From an uncultured bacterium (GTDB lineage: Bacteria > Cyanobacteriota > Vampirovibrionia > Gastranaerophilales > Gastranaerophilaceae): 8,457 nucleotides of DNA. Where the stretch lies: the NCBI GenBank assembly GCA_902765655.1, contig CACXAK010000073.1:1-8457 (forward strand), in the 5' to 3' direction. Below, one piece after another: positions 1-5,100 of the stretch. Position 1 is the first letter of the stretch, and every line of letters starts with the position of its first letter. Under the pieces are notes generated by a model. The model was given only the letters and a program-made list of their open reading frames with translations. It was not told the DNA's origin and did not search any database. A program made the position numbers and the translations under genes.

Positions 1-197
1 ATCCCATCATTTTTGATTGCGCATCTGCCAATCTTTGAGCACGCAAAACAACCCATGCAAGGAGTAAGCGGCTTCATACCAATTTGATAGATTTTAGAGT
101 CTATTCCTTCTTTTTTCAGCGTTTTTGAAATTTCTTTCAGCGCTGTGTATGTACAGCCCTTTTCATGCGGTGAACCGTTGAATAATAATACTTTCAA
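1..197 (-). CDS. Flavodoxin-fold NADPH-dependent FMN reductase-like protein (N-terminal 65 residues; runs off the left edge)
   Basis: Reading leftwards from a TTG at 197-195, the protein starts MKVLLFNGSPHEKGCTYTAL. The strand-loop GSP-x-x-x-G-x-T is the FMN phosphate-binding loop of the NADPH-dependent FMN reductase / iron-sulfur flavoprotein superfamily. About residues 47-62 read CMGCFACSKIGRCAIK, the cysteine-rich segment that follows strand 2 in many of these proteins; in true iron-sulfur flavoproteins it can bind [4Fe-4S]. The TTG is chosen because AAGGAG (209-204) lies 6 nt upstream and because the family usually begins with K-x-L-x-x-x-G-S-P. An in-frame ATG at 227-225 would add ten residues but has no ribosome-binding site and would place the Shine-Dalgarno sequence inside the gene. 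The gene diverges from the ferredoxin-nitroreductase at 393. The C-terminal two thirds lie outside the window, so the exact subfamily is open. Confidence 0.8.
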   Translation of the reverse strand, partial: MKVLLFNGSPHEKGCTYTALKEISKTLKKEGIDSKIYQIGMKPLTPCMGCFACSKIGRCAIKNDG

Positions 198-258
198 TAC
201 TCTCTCCTTAAAATAAACCTGTTTCATATACGGCACACGAGATACTGCCGATTTTTCT

Positions 259-286
259 ATTATATCATTGCTTTGCATAATTTCAA
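259..286 (-). promoter_or_regulatory. Predicted promoter for the flavodoxin-like reductase
   Basis: On the minus strand, TTGAAA (286-281) is followed after 16 nt by a perfect TATAAT (264-259). A TG one base upstream of the -10 makes it an extended -10 element. Transcription would begin near 252 and give a leader of about 55 nt that carries the AAGGAG ribosome-binding site. Motif match only. Confidence 0.6.
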
Positions 287-335
287 AAACTTTACAGCTT
301 CTTAAAAATATTATTAACGTAAATTACTAAAATTA

Positions 336-364
336 TTTACTTTTAGAATAAAAGCGGGTAAAAT
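336..364 (+). promoter_or_regulatory. Predicted promoter for the ferredoxin-nitroreductase
   Basis: TTTACT (336-341) and TAAAAT (359-364) are separated by 17 nt. Transcription would start near 371, giving a leader of about 22 nt that contains AAGGAG at 382-387, 5 nt before the ATG. A short inverted repeat, GTAAAT (319-324) and ATTTAC (335-340), overlaps the -35 and could be a regulator site, though such AT-rich words are common here. Confidence 0.5.
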
Positions 365-392
365 TTTCATATAAAAAAATTAAGGAGTTATT

Positions 393-1286
393 ATGTCAGA
401 AATAAATTTTACGGTTGATAAAGAAAAATGTATTCATTGCGGAATGTGCGCAAATGATTGCGGCGCAGGAATTATAGAAATGAATGCGGATAAAATTCCG
501 ACAATTAAAAAAGACGATGAACAATATTGTATGAAATGCCAGCATTGTCTTGCGATTTGTCCTGTCGGTGCAATTTCAGTATGCGGGAAAAAGCCTGAGG
601 ATTCTGATATTTGTGATGAAAACCTGCCAAGCGATGAACAAATTTTGAATTTAATTCAGCATCGCAAAAGTATAAGAAGTTACAAACATGAAAACCTTGA
701 TAAAGCAACTTTGCAAAAACTTAAAGATATGCTTAAATATTCCCCGACCGGTTGCAACAACCATAAATTGCATGTTGCATTGATTGATGATGTTGAAATA
801 ATGGACAAATTCAGAAACAGAACAAACAATACAATCAAAAAAGCTTTTTTATCAAATAAATGGATTCCTGTAACAAAGAAATTCGAAAAATTCAGACAGC
901 AATTTATTGACGGGAAAGATATAATTTTCAGAAATGCACCGCACATGATTGTAGTTTCTGTCCCTGTTAATGCACCATGCGCACCTGTTGATCCGATAAT
1001 TTTACTAAGCTATTTTGAACTTTATGCTCAAAGCTTGGGAGTCGGCACATTGTGGTGCGGATTTGCAGAAATTGCTCTTAAACTAATGCCTGATTTGTGC
1101 CAGTATCTGGAAATCCCTGAAGGGTATAAAGTGGGTTATGTCATGCTGTTTGGTAAAACCGATTTAAAATACCAAAGAGCAACTCAACCGGAAGATTACG
1201 ACATCACCATTGCTGAAGAAGGAGAAATTTTCCCTGCAACTTTTTGGGATAAAGTAAAAAGATATTTTTGGAATGCTTTAAGATAA
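393..1286 (+). CDS. Nitroreductase-family flavoprotein with N-terminal 2x[4Fe-4S] ferredoxin domain
   Basis: 297 residues in two parts. Residues about 5-65 form a bacterial ferredoxin domain with two cluster motifs: C13-x2-C16-x2-C19-x3-C23 and C46-x2-C49-x2-C52-x3-C56-P. Residues about 83-265 form an FMN-binding nitroreductase domain, recognised by HRKSIRSY (90-97), the substrate/FMN loop SPTGCNN (117-123), APHMIVVSVP (182-191), the SLGVGTLWCGF helix start (214-224) and the closing strand GYKVGYVMLFGK (244-255). In this fused family electrons pass from ferredoxin-type clusters to FMN; substrates (nitro compounds, quinones, other oxidants) cannot be told from sequence. It is probably cytosolic, as there is no signal peptide. 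The start is supported by AAGGAG at 382-387. It diverges from a flavodoxin-like reductase, so the two may share a redox role. No terminator is visible after the stop, so transcription could continue into the small gene at 1369. Confidence 0.9.
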   Translation: MSEINFTVDKEKCIHCGMCANDCGAGIIEMNADKIPTIKKDDEQYCMKCQHCLAICPVGAISVCGKKPEDSDICDENLPSDEQILNLIQHRKSIRSYKHENLDKATLQKLKDMLKYSPTGCNNHKLHVALIDDVEIMDKFRNRTNNTIKKAFLSNKWIPVTKKFEKFRQQFIDGKDIIFRNAPHMIVVSVPVNAPCAPVDPIILLSYFELYAQSLGVGTLWCGFAEIALKLMPDLCQYLEIPEGYKVGYVMLFGKTDLKYQRATQPEDYDITIAEEGEIFPATFWDKVKRYFWNALR

Positions 1287-1368
1287 AAAACTCCTCCAAA
1301 TAAAGGATAAAAACCACTACATTATCGTAAATAATTAAATTGGGGTACGAAGTACAAGGGGCATCTTT

Positions 1369-1605
1369 ATGGAACAGTGGCTAGACTTGGAGGAAGAATT
1401 TTATTCACCAGCGAATGATGAAATATCTGATTCGATTACACAGAATTGGACTCAGCAGGCACTTGAATGTTATTATTTAAACTGCGACTGCAAAAGATGC
1501 TCCATTACCCAAGGGCATTACTCATTTATATGCCAGATGCCAAGAGTAATTGATACACTCCTTGAAACTGTCGGAGCCCCGGAACAGGAGCGAAAAACTG
1601 CCTGA
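1369..1605 (+). CDS. Small cysteine-rich hypothetical protein, 78 residues
   Basis: I cannot assign a function. The acidic N-terminus (MEQWLDLEEEF) leads to a predicted helix around NWTQQALECYYL (26-37), then a cysteine group C34, C39-x-C41-x2-C44 and C55, and a helical C-terminal part MPRVIDTLLETVGAP (57-71). The spacing C-x-C-x2-C-x10-C could hold a metal ion such as zinc, or a small Fe-S cluster. The Cys group between two short helices suggests a DNA-, RNA- or protein-binding adaptor, but this is inference. Translation is supported by AAGGGG at 1356-1361, 7 nt before the ATG, by an in-frame stop just upstream at 1336, and by a strong hairpin after the stop codon. It lies 82 bp after the nitroreductase with no clear terminator between, so co-transcription is possible. 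Confidence 0.7.
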   Translation: MEQWLDLEEEFYSPANDEISDSITQNWTQQALECYYLNCDCKRCSITQGHYSFICQMPRVIDTLLETVGAPEQERKTA

Positions 1606-1627
1606 ATAAATTGATTTTAAAAAAGTT

Positions 1628-1664
1628 TATGCGTACGTCCTTTTGTGACGTACGCATATTTTAT
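1628..1664 (+). terminator. Strong hairpin terminator after the Cys-rich gene, probably bidirectional
   Basis: Perfect 12-bp inverted repeat TATGCGTACGTC (1628-1639) and GACGTACGCATA (1647-1658) with a 7-nt loop, followed by TTTTAT. The upstream flank carries an A-rich run, so in the opposite direction the stem is followed by an even better T tract. It lies 22 nt after the stop codon at 1605. Confidence 0.8.
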
Positions 1665-1737
1665 ATTGATAATGTAAATAATCTCTTTCTACTTACATAA
1701 ATACATTTACCCTGCCCCTTTGATTAATTACTACAAC

Positions 1738-1765
1738 AAACGACCTCTTAAAAGAGGTTGTTTTT
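1738..1765 (+). terminator. Second intrinsic terminator upstream of the Nudix gene
   Basis: Stem ACGACCTCT (1740-1748) pairs with AGAGGTTGT (1753-1761), with one G-T wobble, a 4-nt TAAA loop and flanking A/T pairs. The 3' strand runs into five T residues (1761-1765). It ends 5 bp before the -35 of the next promoter and so insulates the Nudix operon. The 80 bp between this hairpin and the previous one contains no ORF and no convincing promoter. Confidence 0.75.
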
Positions 1766-1769
1766 ACTA

Positions 1770-1798
1770 TTTACATTGCTTATTTATTTTATTATAAT
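1770..1798 (+). promoter_or_regulatory. Predicted promoter of the Nudix-HAD operon (leaderless type)
   Basis: TTTACA (1770-1775), 17-nt spacer, perfect TATAAT (1793-1798). Only 6 nt separate the -10 from the ATG at 1805, so the expected first transcribed base is the A of the start codon. No Shine-Dalgarno sequence is present. Confidence 0.75.
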
Positions 1799-1804
1799 TT
1801 TGTT

Positions 1805-2344
1805 ATGGAGTTTGAAGAAAAAACATTAAGTTCGAAAGTACAGTTTGAAGGAAAAGTTGTCAAGGTAATAAAAGATGACATAGAAACTTCTGACGGACAT
1901 AAATCATTCAGGGAAGTAGTCGTTCATAACGGCGGAGTAGTTATTGTTGCCCTGACAAATAACAATAAAATCATATTAACAAAACAATATCGTTACCCGC
2001 TAAAAAGCGTAAATATAGAACTTCCGGCAGGAAAACTTGAGATAGGTGAAAATCCTGATGATGCAGCCCCAAGAGAGCTTGAAGAGGAAACAGGATACAG
2101 AGCAAAAAATTGGAAATCGTTAGGTTACATCAACACAACTCCGGGAATTTGTACAGAAAAATTGTATCTTTATTTTGCATCTGATTTGGAATTTGTCGGG
2201 GAACATCCTGATGAGGGCGAAATTATAAAATCCAAAGAGTTTACGCTTGATGAAGTTTTTGAAATGATAAAAAATGGTCAAATCAATGATTCAAAAACAA
2301 TTTGTGCTCTGTCAAGAGCTTTTTGTAAGGGTTTCAGTTTATGA
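1805..2344 (+). CDS. Nudix hydrolase, ADP-ribose pyrophosphatase type
   Basis: 179 residues. A complete Nudix box lies at 76-98 and fits G-x5-E-x7-R-E-U-x-E-E-x-G-U with G76, E82, R90, E91, E94, E95 and G97; the glutamates bind the catalytic Mg2+. The N-terminal segment (EKTLSSKVQFEGKVVKV, then REVVVHNGGVVIVAL) is the dimer-forming beta region of ADP-ribose pyrophosphatases. A proline at 113, about 15 residues after the box, is the marker associated with ADP-ribose preference. The likely reaction is ADP-ribose to AMP plus ribose 5-phosphate, in the cytosol; activity on other nucleotide sugars is possible. The ATG at 1805 gives the usual N-terminus of the family. It has no Shine-Dalgarno sequence and sits right at the predicted transcription start. 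The stop overlaps the HAD start (ATGA, 2341-2344), showing tight co-expression. Confidence 0.9.
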   Translation: MEFEEKTLSSKVQFEGKVVKVIKDDIETSDGHKSFREVVVHNGGVVIVALTNNNKIILTKQYRYPLKSVNIELPAGKLEIGENPDDAAPRELEEETGYRAKNWKSLGYINTTPGICTEKLYLYFASDLEFVGEHPDEGEIIKSKEFTLDEVFEMIKNGQINDSKTICALSRAFCKGFSL

Positions 2345-3042
2345 TTAAAATGATTGCCACTGATATTGACGGAACAATTTTACCCTATGGAGGAGAATTT
2401 CGGCCTGCAGTTTTGGATTGCATAAATGAATTAACCAAAAAAGGAATAAAAATTGTTCTTGTTACAGGCAGAATGCACTCATCTGCTCAAAGCAATTTAA
2501 AACCGCAAATTGCAAAAGAGATTATTGAATGGGCAAGAAAAAATAATGTTCATCTGAATTTGTATCTTGATGATAAATTGTATGTTGAAGAAGACAATGA
2601 AATTATTCAATATTACATAAAAGGCAAATTCGTTGATTATACGGTATGCTCATTTGATGATTTGGAAATAAAAGATGTAAACAAACTTTTGGCAATTGAC
2701 ATTCACAACCCTGAACGCGTGACATCATGGGTAAATATTTTAAAGGAAAAATATCCTCAGTTATACATTGTAAAATCGACCCCGTATTTTTGCGAAATCG
2801 GGCCATCAGATGCCAAGAAATCTTTGAGTGTCGAGTTTTTACGCAATTATTGGGATATAAAAAAAGAAGAAGTATTAACTATCGGGGATCAGAATAATGA
2901 CATTGATTTAGTCGAATGCGGCGGGATTGGAATCGCAATGGGCAACGGCACGGAAGAATTAAAATCATGCGCTGATTATATAACAGATACCTGCGATAAT
3001 GACGGATTTGTCAAAGCAGTTGAAAAATTTTGCCAACTATAA
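2341..3042 (+). CDS. Cof-like HAD-superfamily phosphatase (type IIB) with an apparent internal deletion
   Basis: 233 residues. All four HAD motifs are visible: motif I DIDGT with D8 as nucleophile and D10 as acid/base, motif II VTGR with T42, motif III K159/K160, and motif IV GDQNND with D183 and D187. The C-terminal run GIAMGNGTEELKSCADYITD is typical of Cof/YidA-type sugar-phosphate phosphatases. Members are usually about 260-290 residues. Here VTGRMHSSA (41-49) is followed almost at once by a cap-like helix LKPQIAKEIIEWARK (53-67). The stretch that normally lies between, a core helix, a strand ending in an NGA/QGA motif and a beta-hairpin, about 34 residues, is missing without frameshift. 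The catalytic residues remain, but folding may be altered. Translation is coupled to the Nudix gene by a 4-nt overlap, with TAAGGG (2326-2331) 9 nt upstream. Confidence 0.88.
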   Translation: MIKMIATDIDGTILPYGGEFRPAVLDCINELTKKGIKIVLVTGRMHSSAQSNLKPQIAKEIIEWARKNNVHLNLYLDDKLYVEEDNEIIQYYIKGKFVDYTVCSFDDLEIKDVNKLLAIDIHNPERVTSWVNILKEKYPQLYIVKSTPYFCEIGPSDAKKSLSVEFLRNYWDIKKEEVLTIGDQNNDIDLVECGGIGIAMGNGTEELKSCADYITDTCDNDGFVKAVEKFCQL

Positions 3043-3579
3043 ACTAAGACATCTTAGCTTTATTTTTTTTATTTTTAAATTCTCGTAATGTTCTTTTTCA
3101 CGGTATGCAAATACCTTTGCAGGATTGCCTCCAGCAATAGATAATGGAGGAATTTCACCATGAACAACTGCCCCTGCCTGAATAATTGCACCTTCGCCAA
3201 TTTTTGCCCCGGGTAAAATGATTACTCTTGCACCTATCCATACAAAATCTTCAATTACAGTCGCATTATGTTTTATAAAATTTCCGTCATAAGGTAAGTC
3301 ATCTCCTTTGTAATTATGAGTATCTGAAATTATTAATGCATCAAAACCTATCACCACATTATTACCAATTACTACTGAACCTTTACCACTTGTACGCAAA
3401 CCGTTTAGACGTACATCATTTTGAATAACAGTATTTTTATTTACAGTCGAGTATTTCCCGCAATATAAATTTTTCCCTATGCTCTTTGCAGTAAAACGAA
3501 CCTGAATACTATTGCAAACAAGCCGAAAATTATCTCTTAAAAATTTGTTTGGTATTAAACACGACAAAAGTTTTATCAT
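3037..3579 (-). CDS. Hexapeptide-repeat (left-handed beta-helix) O-acetyltransferase
   Basis: 180 residues. From about residue 35 to 155 it shows imperfect [LIV]-G-x4 hexapeptide turns (VVIGNNVVIGFD, FVWIGARVIILPGAKIGEGAIIQAGAVV). The segment ISDTHNY contains the probable catalytic histidine H88, and the family hallmark AGGNPAKVFAYR lies at 149-160. Such proteins are trimers that transfer acetyl from acetyl-CoA to sugar hydroxyls, often in polysaccharide or antibiotic modification; the acceptor cannot be read from sequence. A lysine-rich tail (KIKKIKLRCLSL, 169-180) follows the fold and is encoded by the T-rich terminator of the facing gene. The ATG lies 6 nt after a TATAAT and has no Shine-Dalgarno sequence. 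It is divergent from the XRE regulator and could be under its control. Confidence 0.88.
   Translation of the reverse strand: MIKLLSCLIPNKFLRDNFRLVCNSIQVRFTAKSIGKNLYCGKYSTVNKNTVIQNDVRLNGLRTSGKGSVVIGNNVVIGFDALIISDTHNYKGDDLPYDGNFIKHNATVIEDFVWIGARVIILPGAKIGEGAIIQAGAVVHGEIPPLSIAGGNPAKVFAYREKEHYENLKIKKIKLRCLSL
3044..3070 (+). terminator. Intrinsic terminator of the Nudix-HAD operon, inside the opposite gene
   Basis: CTAAGA (3044-3049) and TCTTAG (3052-3057) form a short stem followed by a T-rich stretch with a run of eight T residues (about 3063-3070). It begins 2 nt after the HAD stop codon and lies within the last codons of the convergent acetyltransferase. The stem is short and AT-rich, so efficiency is uncertain. 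Confidence 0.6.
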
Positions 3580-3585
3580 AAAAAA

Positions 3586-3613
3586 ATTATACTACTTTTA
3601 TGTACTATCAGAA
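3586..3613 (-). promoter_or_regulatory. Predicted promoter of the acetyltransferase (leaderless type)
   Basis: A perfect TATAAT on the minus strand (3591-3586) ends 6 nt before the ATG at 3579, predicting transcription from the start codon. The best -35 is weak: TTCTGA at 3613-3608 with a 16-nt spacer. It overlaps the promoter and half-sites of the XRE gene. Confidence 0.6.
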
Positions 3614-3654
3614 CGTATAATTTACAAAAATTTACGTATACACTATACGTAAAT
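3613..3654. promoter_or_regulatory. Predicted XRE operator: perfect inverted repeat over the regulator's start codon plus one upstream half-site
   Basis: ATTTACGTATA (3630-3640) and TATACGTAAAT (3644-3654) are perfect 11-bp arms around a 3-bp centre CAC, ending on the AT of the XRE start codon. A third copy of the core ACGTATA lies at 3613-3619, exactly 21 bp (about two helical turns) before the copy at 3634-3640. A TATAAT (3616-3621) overlapping the upstream half-site is a possible -10 for the XRE gene. The layout suggests autorepression, and possibly joint control of the divergent acetyltransferase. Confidence 0.7.
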
Positions 3655-3868
3655 GAATAAAGATTTTTATAAATTATTAGGTAAAAATATTAAAAACAGG
3701 CGAAAACAATTAGGTTATACCCAACAAGAATTGGCAGACAAACTCGGCATTTCACTCAATTTTATGGGGAAAATCGAAGTTGCATTTTCGAAACCGTCTT
3801 TGGATACTTTAATTAAAATCGCGGAAGAATTAGATACTAATATTTCAGAACTTTGCAATTTTGAATAA
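3653..3868 (+). CDS. XRE/Cro-type helix-turn-helix transcriptional regulator, 71 residues
   Basis: A single HTH_3 domain fills the protein: helix 1 FYKLLGKNIKNRRKQLG (5-21), helices 2-3 TQQELADKLGISLNFMGKIE (23-42), then PSLDTLIKIAEELDTNISEL (48-67). There is no added ligand-binding or protease domain, so it resembles small Cro-like repressors that respond by concentration or by a partner protein. The ATG at 3653 lies inside the right arm of a perfect palindrome, so bound protein would block its own expression. There is no Shine-Dalgarno sequence upstream. It diverges from the acetyltransferase, 73 bp apart, and its TAA stop directly abuts the stop of the convergent DUF1284 gene. No phage or toxin partner is adjacent, so I read it as a local regulator. 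Confidence 0.9.
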   Translation: MNKDFYKLLGKNIKNRRKQLGYTQQELADKLGISLNFMGKIEVAFSKPSLDTLIKIAEELDTNISELCNFE

Positions 3869-4264
3869 TTATTTTTTAAAGCTGTCGCGACACAAACCTT
3901 TTATCCACCATGCGCAATCGGAACAAAGCTGTTCATGTTTTTCTTTTGTAAAAACTTTTTTTATTTTTTCAAGAATTTCAGAATATTTATATATTTTTCC
4001 TTTTGTAATATCTAAAATCTCTGCAACCTTTGAATCTAACTGATTTACGGATTGTTCTATGCATCTTGATTTTTCATTTTTTAAAAGTGCAGGACATTTT
4101 TTGCACAAATCATCGCTGCTGTCGGCAATCAGTATGTCAGCATCAGGATTTTGCTCGAGCTTTTGCGAAATTTTACTCCATGAATTTGCCTGAGTTTTAG
4201 AATAATTTTGGCCTTTATATCCCTGCAAACACAAAAAATGATGGGGTCTTAATGTTATTTTCAT
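3869..4264 (-). CDS. DUF1284-family protein, cysteine-rich
   Basis: 131 residues beginning MKITLRPHHFLCLQGYKGQNYS, the hallmark of DUF1284 (R-P-H-H-x-L-C-L-x-x-F/Y-x-G-x-G/N-Y-S). Function is not established as far as I know. Conserved-looking ligands are H8, H9, C12, then C54-x2-C57 and C68, and near the end C114-x2-C117 and C125. Seven cysteines arranged as two C-x2-C...C groups suggest metal or Fe-S binding, which is inference. There is no signal peptide or membrane segment. It is the last gene of a minus-strand group, 14 nt after the acyltransferase stop, so probably co-transcribed. No Shine-Dalgarno sequence is visible before its ATG. Its stop codon abuts that of the convergent XRE gene without an intervening terminator. 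Confidence 0.82.
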   Translation of the reverse strand: MKITLRPHHFLCLQGYKGQNYSKTQANSWSKISQKLEQNPDADILIADSSDDLCKKCPALLKNEKSRCIEQSVNQLDSKVAEILDITKGKIYKYSEILEKIKKVFTKEKHEQLCSDCAWWIKGLCRDSFKK

Positions 4265-4278
4265 AATTTAATCAAATA

Positions 4279-5100
4279 TTACACATCAGCGACTTCAGGC
4301 AAATCAATGCTTTTCAGTCTTTGTTCTATACGTCTGTACCACTTGAGGTGTTGTTTGAACAAAATTTGATAATCTTCAACTTTACCTGTTGAAATATTAT
4401 GGAACTGTTCATCACAAACATCTGTCAACGCCTGTTCTAAAAATTTTGTATATTCATGCCTGTCAATATTTTTGTCGGTCAATTCAATACATTTCCCGAA
4501 ATCTGCAATAACTTCAGGTCTGTTGTCTCTGAAGAAACAATATTCTATTGCAACAGGAATAAGATTTACTTTACCGTATTTTTTTACGGCATTTTGCGCA
4601 ATATATGCAAGCCCTGTCTGAAATTCAATCGGTCTGTAATGAGGCGGTCTTATTATTCCCTGAGGGAAAATACACAGTATATTTCTCAAATCTTTTAATA
4701 AATCTACTGAATATTTTAATGCTTTCATTGCAGACTGAGGAGATTTTTTATTTACAGAATATGCACCCCCGCGTCTTAGCAAAGGAAATCTGTTTAATTC
4801 CTCGACCATAAGACGAATTTCTTTTTTACAGATCCGGTGCGCAATATTATACAATACAATCCCGTCCCACCAGTTTGAATGCGGGAAAAACATAATTGTC
4901 GGAGCATCTTTATCTCTGTTTGTATAATTTTCTACACCATTATATCTGAATGCGTAAAATCTGTTTTGAAGCATATTAAAGAAAAACAAACTCGCTACAG
5001 TAAGCCAAAACTTGTTTGTTTTAGCCGGTTTAAACGCTTCTTCCTTGCCCCTTAACTGAGTTGGTGGGACATCATTATATAATTTTTCCTTCACTACCAT
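4279..5100 (-). CDS. PlsC-like lysophospholipid / glycerophosphate acyltransferase
   Basis: 273 residues. Motif I is H74-S-N-W-W-D79 (H-x4-D, the catalytic pair). Motif II is around LLRRGGAYSVNK (107-118). Motif III is F145-P-Q-G-I-I-R151, with Q where most PlsC proteins have E, and motif IV is I181-P-V-A-I185. The stretch FWLTVASLFFFNML (31-44) is hydrophobic and could anchor the enzyme to the inner face of the membrane. The expected role is transfer of an acyl chain to a glycerophosphate-type lipid or related acceptor. The FPQG variant is seen in a subgroup of acyltransferases, so the acceptor may differ from that of housekeeping PlsC. It lies 53 bp downstream of ispF on the same strand. 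A TAATAT ends 6 nt before its ATG (5112-5107), so it might have its own leaderless promoter as well as read-through from ispF. Confidence 0.85.
   Translation of the reverse strand: MVVKEKLYNDVPPTQLRGKEEAFKPAKTNKFWLTVASLFFFNMLQNRFYAFRYNGVENYTNRDKDAPTIMFFPHSNWWDGIVLYNIAHRICKKEIRLMVEELNRFPLLRRGGAYSVNKKSPQSAMKALKYSVDLLKDLRNILCIFPQGIIRPPHYRPIEFQTGLAYIAQNAVKKYGKVNLIPVAIEYCFFRDNRPEVIADFGKCIELTDKNIDRHEYTKFLEQALTDVCDEQFHNISTGKVEDYQILFKQHLKWYRRIEQRLKSIDLPEVADV

Noticed and set aside
1291..1299. ACTCCTCCA resembling the anti-Shine-Dalgarno end of 16S rRNA
   Set aside because: Isolated short match with no surrounding rRNA sequence.
1671..1777. 10-bp inverted repeat AATGTAAATA / TATTTACATT flanking the second terminator, like the ends of a small mobile element
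   Set aside because: No target-site duplication and very AT-rich arms; a match of this size is expected by chance in such sequence. The right copy overlaps the -35 of the Nudix promoter, a simpler explanation.
3861..4043. 60-residue plus-strand frame after the XRE gene as a possible toxin or antitoxin partner
   Set aside because: It is antisense to the DUF1284 gene, whose Cys and RPHH motifs are clear, and it has no ribosome-binding site.
4456..4811. Open frames on the plus strand inside the acyltransferase gene
   Set aside because: They run antisense to a clear PlsC-like gene, have no ribosome-binding site and no family features.
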